Part shown: piece after piece, positions 45,529 to 54,233 of the stretch
How the letters are laid out: each line of letters opens with the position of its first letter
How positions within the stretch are numbered: position 1 is the stretch's first letter
Assembly: GCA_027575765.1 (NCBI GenBank)
Contig: JANBPT010000062.1
Coordinates: forward strand, 22,937-86,936
Source: Tieghemiomyces parasiticus
Lineage: Eukaryota; Kickxellomycota; Dimargaritomycetes; Dimargaritales; Dimargaritaceae
Length of the DNA stretch: 64,000 nucleotides
Reading direction: 5' to 3'
Program-made: the position numbers and the translations under genes
Notes under the pieces: generated by a model
The model's input: only the letters and a program-made list of their open reading frames with translations
Database searches by the model: none
Told to the model about the DNA's origin: nothing

Positions 45529-45888
45529 TTACTGCGTTTTCAGCTGTTGCGCCTTGGCCGCTGCGTTGCTCTGGTCGACCCGCTTCTGTAGTCGCTTATG
45601 GATCCGGTTGGTGCGTAAACCGTAGTACTTGAACTTGGTCTTTTTGATGGCCCGATTGCCAAGTTTAGCGCCGGCGTAGGCGGTGGCACCGAGACCGACC
45701 GCACCAACCAGGGCGGCGGCACCAAGTGTCTTGGCGATGGCCCCGGGTTGGCGTCTATACAAGTGCTGCTCTGTAACCTCCGTGGTAGTGACAGGGGCCT
45801 GCTTGTTGCACGGACTGGGCGCGGCGGGGTGACCGAGGGCAGTGGTAGCCAGGAGAAGGGTGATGACGACGGCGGCGAAGGACTTCAT
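45529..45888 (-). CDS. Small secreted protein, Gly/Ala-rich with basic C-terminus
   Basis: 119 residues from ATG 45888-45886. Residues 1-20 are a classical signal peptide (MKSF, then a Val/Leu/Ala core, ending ALG). A Pro/Thr segment with one Cys follows. A dibasic RR at about 46-47 could be a Kex2 site. Then comes a glycine-spaced hydrophobic stretch (AAALVGAVGLGATAYAGAKLG, about 56-76) and a Lys/Arg-rich C-terminus. If processed, the mature part would be an amphipathic or membrane-active peptide-like domain, but no family is recognised and no activity should be assumed. A TATA-like element lies 170 bp upstream. The neighbours give no functional hint. Confidence 0.6.
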   Translation of the reverse strand: MKSFAAVVITLLLATTALGHPAAPSPCNKQAPVTTTEVTEQHLYRRQPGAIAKTLGAAALVGAVGLGATAYAGAKLGNRAIKKTKFKYYGLRTNRIHKRLQKRVDQSNAAAKAQQLKTQ

Positions 45889-47826
45889 GGCTGCAAGTAC
45901 TAGAGTAGCGGGTAGGAGAGGTGGTAATGAGGCAGGGTACTTATGTGTGTGTGTAGGTGCGCAACAGTTCAATTATTGATGACACTTGTGACAGGGTTGG
46001 CGAGGGGAAGCAAGCGGATGATGAGTGATGGTCCAAAGTAGGTCCAGGACCTGGGGCTTATATATACAACTTGACAACTGTTCCTCAACTTCGCATTTGC
46101 ATGCCCCATTTCTCTAATTCCTGCCCTGGTATGAGACGGGAGGAGGGCGTTGAAGCCTCCCCACCACCTCACAACCGGTGGACTCGTCGTAATGGCAGTT
46201 GGACCCGGTGGATATGTTGAAAGCGGAGAGTATCGGCGGGGAGGGCACACACCACTGACGTCGGCGAGCGGACGGGTCGAGTGGCGGAGGAGCAGTCGTA
46301 CGGATGCGCCACCATCGTCAGCCCAGGGCACGCTCGGACCATTTCTCTCCCTCAAGCATGTTGAATAAATATCAACGTGGCTTAGAGGTGGCAACGATAT
46401 TAGGAATGTCATTTGGCAGCGGTCCAGCCCACTTTGCACGATGCTGGAAGGCAACAGCGTCAGGTAGGTGCCCTAGATGGTGTTGCGGTAGTACGGTTTG
46501 CGCCGCCGCGGTTAGAGCCACTCTTCTTATGACTACTCATCATGCTGGACTCTTTTGTCCCCACTAGACTGTGGCGCCACGACCGCATCTGTACGATTCC
46601 CTCGGCCCTTGAGCGAAAATAAAATAAAATAGGTATGTGTGGGGGGACCGTGAGTAAGTTGTGAGAAAGGCTGGGTGCCTGAGGGGTGACCAGCATCCCG
46701 AATAGCTAAAGGCGGCAGCGACTGACGCCTCCATTCGAAAGGATAGCGCAGTCAAGCCGGTCCAGCCGCCAGGGAGGCGAGGAACGTGTTTCGTGACCCT
46801 TGCCACTGGCCCAGCTGTCCTGATCAGAGCTGCCGGGGAAGTCGATCCCCGCGATGCCAGTCATGGCAGTCACGGATACTCCCCCCCCCATGGGGAATGT
46901 CCAATGAGGTGCCCTTCTCAAGCTGGGACGGACCACGTGATTTTGGTCATGTCCTCCACCCTTTGCGTGTTCACATGTCCCGACCGCCTTCGCCTCGCCC
47001 TTGTGCCAGCAACATAAAGGGGTGGACGAGAGGGCAGTCAGCGTGTGAAATACACAGATTGGCCCGCCCCCCTGCTGGTGGGGGCCCTCCCCCCCCCACG
47101 GGCCAATCCGGCGAGGGGAGTTTGCCCATCCGGCCACTTTCACGGGCTCGCAGCTGGTGGTTCGACTCCAAATGGCCATGGGAATAGTGCCGCATGAGCA
47201 TTCATCCAGGCCTAGGCGACCCCTGCCGGCCAGTGGCAGAATTTTGTGCTCGGCGGACAGTTCTGCACCTAGCGACTCGTCTGCTATCAGCCTCTTCCAC
47301 CTTTTCTCTCAGCATCCCTAAGGCCTTTCGCTCCGCTTTCTTCATTTGCCGCGGCATTATCTCATTCCAACCACTCGCCAGCCCGTCGTTAGCTTCCCAC
47401 CTCCAGGTTTGCCCTCCGCCATCGTGTCAGTCTACTACGGCCTTCTTCTGTTGATTCCCTCGCCGGCCAGTTTACAGTCGTGCAAGTCAAGCCGCACATT
47501 CCAGCCAAGCGCTTTGCTATTCTTCTTTTCAGGCGTGGCGGTGCGACTGCAACGCGCTACTTCGAAACCTAACCTTGGCAACACGTTGCTTCGAAACCCA
47601 ATCTTGCACTTTGGGTGGATTTCCGGTCTATCTTTCAGCCGAACCCTCGTTATCGGGCGGTTTCGGGTTTCAAGTTCCCTCGTTTCTCGTTCGTCTAGGG
47701 CACTCGATCCACTTGCAGCCGGTTCCGTTATCGACTTACCATCCCTATCGTCTTCGGGAGACCCTATTTAACCCTCCCCTCTCCTTCACCTGAGCCGCCC
47801 ACATCAGTGTCCCTGGTTCTCCCGTT
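45889..47826. other. Divergent region between small secreted protein and PEX13
   Basis: The region 47230-47826 is C/T-rich on the plus strand and is taken as the PEX13 leader. A possible two-exon mini-gene on the plus strand (46358-46463 and 46568-46632) is phase-consistent but encodes only 56 residues of unknown type. Otherwise nothing was recognised. Confidence 0.5.
46058..46067 (-). promoter_or_regulatory. TATA box candidate for the small secreted protein
   Basis: Reads TATATATAAG on the minus strand, about 170 bp upstream of the ATG at 45888, with a CA repeat (45944-45955 region) between. Confidence 0.45.
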
Positions 47827-49182
47827 ATGGCCACATCTTCCCCTCCGAAACCCTGGGAGACTTCCGCCCCCGCATCGACCAACCATAGCAACGGTAACGG
47901 CAGTGCCCCGCCCGCCGTTCCCCCGCGCCTCGCCTCCCAATTCGCTACCTCCGCCTCTACTACACTTCCAACGTCCGCGGCCTCCGTCTCCCCGTACGGT
48001 CTCGGCAGCACCGCTGGTTACTCCTCTTACAATCGCATGCAGCCCTACGGGTCCCGGTTTGGGCCCACCTACGGTGCCACTGGTTATGGCGGCAGTTACG
48101 GTGGCGGTTACGGTGGCTACGGCACGTACGGTGGTGGCTACGGCAGTACCTACGGGAACCGCTTTGGCGGGGGTGCGTACGGCCGCCCCTACTACGGCGA
48201 CGACCCGTCAGGCCTGGGTGGCCCCAACGACCCCATGTCCGGCCTCGAAGCCGGTACCCGTTCGACATTCCAGGTGCTTGAGCAGATCGTTAATGCCTTC
48301 GGCGGGTTCGCGCAGATGCTCGACTCGACGTTCCAGGCCACACACGCGTCCTTCATGGCCATGATGGGGATGGCCGAACAGATGGGCGTACTCCGTAGCT
48401 ACCTTGGTCAGGTCCTCAGCGTGTTTGCTCTCGCCCGTACCGTCCGCAATCTGGCCTACCGAGCCACCGGCAACCGGCCACCCGTCACCGCTGGGGAACT
48501 AAGTGCAGACGATTTTTCGCGCTACCAGCGACGCAGCCGCATGTCCCTCAAACCCCTCCTGGTGTTTGTCCTGGTCGTCGTCGGGTTCCCATATCTGATG
48601 GTCAAGCTCATCCGCCGAATGGCCGAACGTCGCCAGCGCCAGATTGACGCCGCCCGGGCCACTGGCGAGGGTACCACTGAGCCCCAATTATTACCGAGCG
48701 GTCCCGCGGGTGCTGTTACGATGAACCCCGACCAGCTGGATTTTGCCCAGGCCTTGTATGATTTCACCGGGGAGCCTCCCGTGGAACTTACTTTCCCGCG
48801 GGGCACGGTAATTGCCATTCTGAGTAAAGTGGATAACCAGGGCCAGCCAAGTCCTTGGTGGCGTGGCCGTCTTCGGTCGGGGCAGACCGAGTATTTCCCG
48901 GCCAATTACGTTCAGCTCATCCAGAAACGTTCCCCGCCGGCCCCCGCTGCCGCCGAAATCAACGCCGGCCCGCCCTTACCCGCCGTTCCGGCTGCGTTTG
49001 ATCAGTTTGTACAGCCCGCCGTCCAGCAGTCGCACCAAAAGTCGGCACCGGCCGCTGTCGGGATGTCCGGCCTCGACGCCGCCCTGGCCAACCCGACCAC
49101 ATTCGACCCATTGGCAAAGGCTATGCTGCCCGAAGACGCCGCGTTTAACCCGGGCGGCAAGAACTTTTCTCTGACCGCGTAA
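47827..49182 (+). CDS. PEX13: Peroxin-13, peroxisomal import docking protein
   Basis: 451 residues, single exon, ATG 47827. The N-terminus opens with the conserved PKPWE motif (7-11), followed by a Gly/Tyr-rich YG repeat region (about 57-122), known in the family to form a permeable phase in the import pore. The Pex13 core helix region spans about 125-240, a transmembrane helix about 243-262, and an SH3 domain about 303-366 with ALYDF (309-313), WWRGR (344-348) and FPANYV (357-362). The SH3 binds Pex14 and Pex5. A disordered tail of about 85 residues follows. The protein sits in the peroxisomal membrane and docks cargo-loaded Pex5 with Pex14. An AATAAA lies about 90 bp after the stop. Confidence 0.97.
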   Translation: MATSSPPKPWETSAPASTNHSNGNGSAPPAVPPRLASQFATSASTTLPTSAASVSPYGLGSTAGYSSYNRMQPYGSRFGPTYGATGYGGSYGGGYGGYGTYGGGYGSTYGNRFGGGAYGRPYYGDDPSGLGGPNDPMSGLEAGTRSTFQVLEQIVNAFGGFAQMLDSTFQATHASFMAMMGMAEQMGVLRSYLGQVLSVFALARTVRNLAYRATGNRPPVTAGELSADDFSRYQRRSRMSLKPLLVFVLVVVGFPYLMVKLIRRMAERRQRQIDAARATGEGTTEPQLLPSGPAGAVTMNPDQLDFAQALYDFTGEPPVELTFPRGTVIAILSKVDNQGQPSPWWRGRLRSGQTEYFPANYVQLIQKRSPPAPAAAEINAGPPLPAVPAAFDQFVQPAVQQSHQKSAPAAVGMSGLDAALANPTTFDPLAKAMLPEDAAFNPGGKNFSLTA

Positions 49183-49718
49183 CAGTCTCCTTCACGACTT
49201 TAATTCCTCGTTACCTGCCAATCCAAATTTGTACTTTATATCTACTTTCCTCCTTCTTCAGCCGGGCCCAATAAACGGATTACCCATGGCTACCACTTTG
49301 ACACCTTCATTCCAGCGTACTTACGCGCCATGTAGGATGGTGGTGGGCTATTTATGAGTATTGATGATGTCGTAAGGGTAGTGAAAGATAGCAAAAAAAA
49401 AGAAGAAATAGCTATGGGTCATGAAACGCGGTCGGTGACTATCGTAAGGTTATGTAGAAAAGATGGAGTATGTGAAAGGGGAGAGGGGGGGATAAGGGTA
49501 TAGTGGTACAGGAGAAGCCATAATTCTCGGCCAGGGTGATAATAAATGGTGTGGTGATAAAGGCTGGCGTAGTAACAAAGGGCCAAGCGATTTGAAAGGG
49601 GGGAAGGTATTGAGATGACAAATAGGGAGAATAGGTAATAGTAATATTGAGCGGGGCGAGCTCAAAAGGATAGATCAGAGTGTAATAGCTGGGTCGTGTG
49701 ATTCACCGGCGGGCTGCT
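49183..49718. other. Convergent intergenic region
   Basis: 3' flanks of PEX13 (+) and the coiled-coil gene (-). AATAAA at 49270-49275 on the plus strand serves PEX13. No gene seen. Confidence 0.7.
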
Positions 49719-52364
49719 TTAACTGATATACCGCTTGCCAAAGGTGCCGTTGGGGCCCTCCAGTAGGACTAATGCGAAGCCGCAAATAAGAAAGCAGACG
49801 AATTTGAACCAGCGGTATAAGGTGGATAAGAACCGGAGCAGCCACCGAATCAGCCGCTCGTAGGATGCTAAGGGCCGCGATGGCGACGGAGATGATACGG
49901 TCGACAGGGGACCGGCGGACAAAGGAGTCATGGCGTCACGGCCTACAGAGTTGGGTGCCGAACGGTACGCCCGGGTGGGGGCGTCGGATCTGCCGGCGGC
50001 ATTAGCGGTGCTTGGCGTCGTGGTGTGGGCGGCGGGGTGGACGTGGCGGAGCGGATTGGTCCCGGTGGAGGAGATACGCTGGGCTACCTTGAGCAGCGGC
50101 GTACGGATGAGCCAGGCGGGGAGACCAGGGAACTCGCGCTCCAGTTTACGGTACGGATCATCACCCTCACTCTCGTCGTACAGACCGTCCGGGAGGCCTG
50201 GTGCCCCAGGGACCGGGGCCTGGTCGTGGTGGTCACGCCGGGCCGCGTCATCATTAGCTTTGATAAACGCCAGGCTTTCCACCCCCATCGGTAACATGGC
50301 GTCCAGGGCCGATTCCAGTGCACCGTCCTCGTCCGTCTCAAGGGATTCCTCAAAGTGAGGTCGACCCCGGCCGCCGCGACGCCGCGGCGGTGGACGCTGG
50401 CGCGTCCGATCCGTATCACGGTCTCCGCCCCCTACCGTACGCCGACGCAGACTAGTAGCGCCTTCATACCGAGCCGAGGCCGAGAATTCCGAGTCCAGAA
50501 CGTGGTCCATCATCGACTGCCCGAGTATGGCCCCGAAATCCTCCCTTTCCTCAACGTGGCCGTCTTCGGCGCGACCAAAGTCTAGTGTGGTGAACCCACC
50601 GGGGGGCGGCGAGGGCGTGGCGTAATCAAAGCCGCCGTTAAATGCCGACCGGGCAGACGGGACGACAGGGGTAGGACTAACGATCGACACCGACTTGGGT
50701 TTGGCCGGCGACGGTAGTTTGGCCGGGGCCGAAGTGGGCGGTATTTTACCCGCCTCGGTATCGGATGGGCCCGAGGACTTCTCAGCGCGCGCGGGGGCCG
50801 GTGACGATGAAGAGGTGACGGTAGTGCCCGGATAGGGGGGTGGCGGGGCTTGCTGGGCCTGTTGGCCATCCGAATTGATACCATCATGGTCACTAGGGCT
50901 CACCCCCGCCGTCTCAGGGTTCTCCCATAATTGGTCGCGTGAACGGGAAGGTGGGTGCGACGAACTACGGCTGCGCGAGAGCCACGTTTTGCCCCAAGGT
51001 TTGGCAAAGATGGCTACGCTACGAGCCGAGATGGCGGCGCCCAGGGTCTGGATCAGGCGGTCAGTTTCACGCTGGAGGGCCTCCTTTTGGGATTGTAAGG
51101 TGACGGAGGCGCTGTCGAACCGATGGGCCATCGGACGGTTAAGGGCGGGCCCTGACCCGCTGTCCGGCCGGTTAGGGTTGTCGCTGCTGCCGGCCGAAGT
51201 CCGATGGGCATTTTGGGTGACGGCCCGGCGTACCAGGCGCTGTTCATGGTTGCGTGGACGCCGCGGTCCGCGACCCTGGCTCTGGATGTATTCGTCATCC
51301 GACACCTCGACGAAGGGGTACTCGGCACGAATGAACGAAGTCTGGTTGCCCGGACCGGCCGCTGAAACGGCGGTGTTTAGGGAGGCGTGGGACGCGGCGG
51401 GCGAGACCTGAGGGGTGAGCCGCATCTGGAGCCGGGCGCGGCTATCCTCCAATTCGGCTTGCAGGGCCTCCATGGCCTCGGTCTGCTGCTCAAACTGCTC
51501 GCGGTACTGGTCGCCCAGCTCCACCAGCTGCTCAAGCTCCTCGATGCGGGCCATCTTCTCGGTATACTCGCGTGCCAGCTCGTGAACATTCTCCTCCAGC
51601 GAACATTTCTGCATCTGCACCATCCGTAGCTGGGCCTCGAGCTGGTTGGCGTGCACTTTCAGCTGGCCACTGGTCTGCTCGTGGCGGGCTTCGAGGGCCG
51701 CTAGGGCGGCCTGGTGCTCGGCAACCTCGCGCTCATGCCGCTCCCGGATCAGCTTGACTTCTTTGTGGTGGCGCTGGACCAACCGCTCGCGCTCTTCGTG
51801 TAACATATCGACGGTCTTTTGTGTGTTCTTCTGGGTCTGCTGGGCCTGCTGTAGTTTGGCCTCCCATTTACGCGTGGCCTTGTGGTGGGCCGCAACTGAC
51901 GCATCGTACTTGGCCTCAAATTCCGACAGGCGTACCTCTGAGCGGGCCAGGCGGGTCTTGAGGTCTTGAGTCTCACGCTGGGCGGTCATTAACCGCTGGG
52001 TGTCGGTCTGGTAGGTGGTGGCCCTGCGTAGGGTCTGGGCCGGCCGACCCGTTCGGACCCCCAGGCCGCCGCGAGTGGTAAAGGCGTCCTCGCCGTCCGA
52101 GTTACAGGTCCAGACCTCGTCCAGAACATGGCGCAGGTGGTGTTTTTGCTGGCTGAGTTCGGTGAGTAGTTCGCCCTTCTCGGAGTTGAGGCGGGTGCGG
52201 TACCGGGCAGCCTTGTCAAGCTCTTGGTTTTGGTGACGGATGGTGCCGAGGGCCTCTTGCAAACGGGATTCTAGCTCGGCCGGGCCCGGACTGAGGGGCC
52301 GCGGGGAAAGTGGCTCGGCGGGGTAAGGCCGGGTCGGGGTGGTTGCCGGGGGTGGGGACGCCAT
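49719..52364 (-). CDS. Large coiled-coil protein with C-terminal membrane anchor
   Basis: 881 residues from ATG 52364-52362 (good CC-ATG-GC context; the ten codons upstream begin with TTG). Residues about 30-75 and 125-335 are dense heptad coiled coil rich in Glu, Gln, Arg and His. The middle (about 340-830) is Ser/Pro-rich and disordered with Arg-rich patches. The last 42 residues are hydrophobic: a span at about 850-871, then a 12-residue tail beginning GPNG. This is the layout of a tail-anchored tether, motor adaptor or LINC-type nuclear envelope protein. I do not recognise the family; the tail does not end in the classical KASH Pro-Pro-Pro-X. The leader is pyrimidine-rich on the coding strand. 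Confidence 0.85.
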   Translation of the reverse strand: MASPPPATTPTRPYPAEPLSPRPLSPGPAELESRLQEALGTIRHQNQELDKAARYRTRLNSEKGELLTELSQQKHHLRHVLDEVWTCNSDGEDAFTTRGGLGVRTGRPAQTLRRATTYQTDTQRLMTAQRETQDLKTRLARSEVRLSEFEAKYDASVAAHHKATRKWEAKLQQAQQTQKNTQKTVDMLHEERERLVQRHHKEVKLIRERHEREVAEHQAALAALEARHEQTSGQLKVHANQLEAQLRMVQMQKCSLEENVHELAREYTEKMARIEELEQLVELGDQYREQFEQQTEAMEALQAELEDSRARLQMRLTPQVSPAASHASLNTAVSAAGPGNQTSFIRAEYPFVEVSDDEYIQSQGRGPRRPRNHEQRLVRRAVTQNAHRTSAGSSDNPNRPDSGSGPALNRPMAHRFDSASVTLQSQKEALQRETDRLIQTLGAAISARSVAIFAKPWGKTWLSRSRSSSHPPSRSRDQLWENPETAGVSPSDHDGINSDGQQAQQAPPPPYPGTTVTSSSSPAPARAEKSSGPSDTEAGKIPPTSAPAKLPSPAKPKSVSIVSPTPVVPSARSAFNGGFDYATPSPPPGGFTTLDFGRAEDGHVEEREDFGAILGQSMMDHVLDSEFSASARYEGATSLRRRTVGGGDRDTDRTRQRPPPRRRGGRGRPHFEESLETDEDGALESALDAMLPMGVESLAFIKANDDAARRDHHDQAPVPGAPGLPDGLYDESEGDDPYRKLEREFPGLPAWLIRTPLLKVAQRISSTGTNPLRHVHPAAHTTTPSTANAAGRSDAPTRAYRSAPNSVGRDAMTPLSAGPLSTVSSPSPSRPLASYERLIRWLLRFLSTLYRWFKFVCFLICGFALVLLEGPNGTFGKRYIS

Positions 52365-53607
52365 GGCCGAAGGAAATGCGTGGTGGATGGGCAAGCCAAG
52401 GCAGTGAGGTCAAGGATGGGCAGCGGGGTAGGCGGTGGTAATACAGAGAGGGTGTGGGGGGGGGGACCGGGCGGGGCCAGAACTACAATAGTGGTATAAG
52501 CGTGCGGACTCTGGTGGTTTGCTGGTCGACAGATAAACGTGGAAAGGTAATTGACCAGGACGGTGACCGTGGCGGTTCAAAGGTAATGAGGAAGGCGTAC
52601 GTAAGGGCAGGCTAGGGCTTGGTGGCAATGATACCGGGGCCCAGCCCTTTGGTCAACACAAGTCAGAGTGCGGAAAAATTAGTAAATATCAGCAAGGGGG
52701 CAACCAAGTCCGCAGGATGGCCTGATGGCAGGCGAGGGCCGTGTGGGGCGGAGATGTGTGTGGGGAGGGGTGTGTGTGTGTGTGTGTTCGAGTGAGGTGC
52801 CTAGGGAATCTGAGGGGTTGATATCGAGGCGAAGTCCAGCCCCTTTCCGCAACGAACTTTGCAGCCCCATTCCTTGACTAGGGGTTTCCAGCTAACCCGG
52901 CCGGGCATCGCAGAGGGGCTGTATGGTTGAGTTGGGGCGAGAGGACGTCGCCCGAGGCAGGCGAAGAACCCCCCCCTCAAACATGGGCGATCACACGAAG
53001 CTCATGGGGCCTGTTTTGTTCTCCGCTATCCTCCCTTCCACCACTGGTCAACATTTTGTATTCGATCCCCGCTGTTAGGGCAACCGAGTTGTTTTTGGGA
53101 CGAGAAGTGTGTCGGTTGACGATGGGACTGTACCCATACTGGCCACTCCCCAGCCAAACAGGCCAAACAAGGATCGCCATGTTTCGTCGACGTTGTGGAA
53201 AACGAGGCATCGCCGAGGTACCATTTTCAAGCATCCAAACCAAGCACGTTCCGACCGAGGATTATAAAGATGTTTACGTTCATGAACCAGGAAACGACTT
53301 TGGGCGCTGTAGTAGGCGTGTCATCTGGCCCAGGTCTAATGCCTGAGAGGTAGAAAGGAAAGGGGGGGTCAAGGTTTAATGAAATACGACCAATGTGCTT
53401 CATCTAGAAAGTTATGGGTGGGTCTGACCTCCCCGTTTCCCTCCGGTTCCGGCAGTTGGAGAGGTCCTGAGTAGAATTGGAAGTGGTTATCTTCAGTACA
53501 ATTGAACATCTCAGGACCCCACTGGGTCCGCGTCCCTTTTCTATACGAACTACGTCACAGGCGGTGATGGGAAATAGCGATGCGACTCAAGTAGGACTTA
53601 CCGGGGT
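52365..53607. other. Leader of the coiled-coil gene and unassigned DNA
   Basis: Purine-rich on the plus strand up to about 52800, with a poly-G run near 52457 and a TG repeat at 52771-52787. No supported gene beyond that. Confidence 0.6.
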
Positions 53608-54185
53608 TTAACTGGTACCACCGCTTGGCCATGGGTGGTTAGCCCCACCTTCAGTGGCTTTGCTGAGTAGCATTACATGGCAAAGCTAGCCTTGAACTGG
53701 ACGATGGTCCGACCCTGGCACGCAGTTATCGCCACGAGTTTCGGATGGGCGTGTCAGCTTGGGCTATCGCGACGCACTACCAGTAGGGCGACCCAAACTA
53801 GGAGGGGCTACTACCAAAGTCTTCGTTGCAGGCTACGCCAGTGTCGTCTGGATATTAGTTCTGCACCAGTATCAAAGTACGCACCGAACCTTGGACTTTC
53901 CGTCGTTGCCTAGCGGGCTACACACGGAGCCATTCGTACTCATTGACCTTGACGCCCTGGGGCAGGAGGCGGAACAATAAGACCGGGGTTTCCGGCCAAA
54001 GCGGGGTGGGGATTCCGGGCGGATTGTTGCCACCTGTCCTGCGCTGAGGCCCAACTAGGAACCTTGCCCTTCAGCCGGTCGATATGCCCTACATTACTCA
54101 CATCGCCTTAATCGTATCCTCATCCCAGCTATTGGCGCATACTCGCTACCCCGAACCCACTCACAGCGAGCACTTCATTCAACAT
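53608..54185 (-). CDS. Possible small four-exon gene, product unknown
   Basis: Tentative exons: 54185-54165 (ATG), 54043-53926, 53860-53815 and 53662-53608, all with GT-AG ends and matching phases (0, 1, 2), giving about 79 residues. The second exon is the most gene-like, with G/C-ending codons and a mixed hydrophobic/Pro sequence followed across the splice by a basic SRRHWRSLQRR stretch. No homology is recognised. The start lies only 48 bp from the first ATG proposed for the TBC gene on the other strand, which would make a very compact bidirectional promoter. Some of these splice sites may be chance. Confidence 0.3.
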
Positions 54186-54233
54186 CTTTGTGGCTTGGCA
54201 AGGCTCCGCCCCATCACCTAACCTACCTTCACC

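Noticed and set aside
47155..47169. tRNA B-box-like GGTTCGACTCC
   Set aside because: Flanking bases do not form a T-stem or acceptor stem, and no A-box is found at the right distance.
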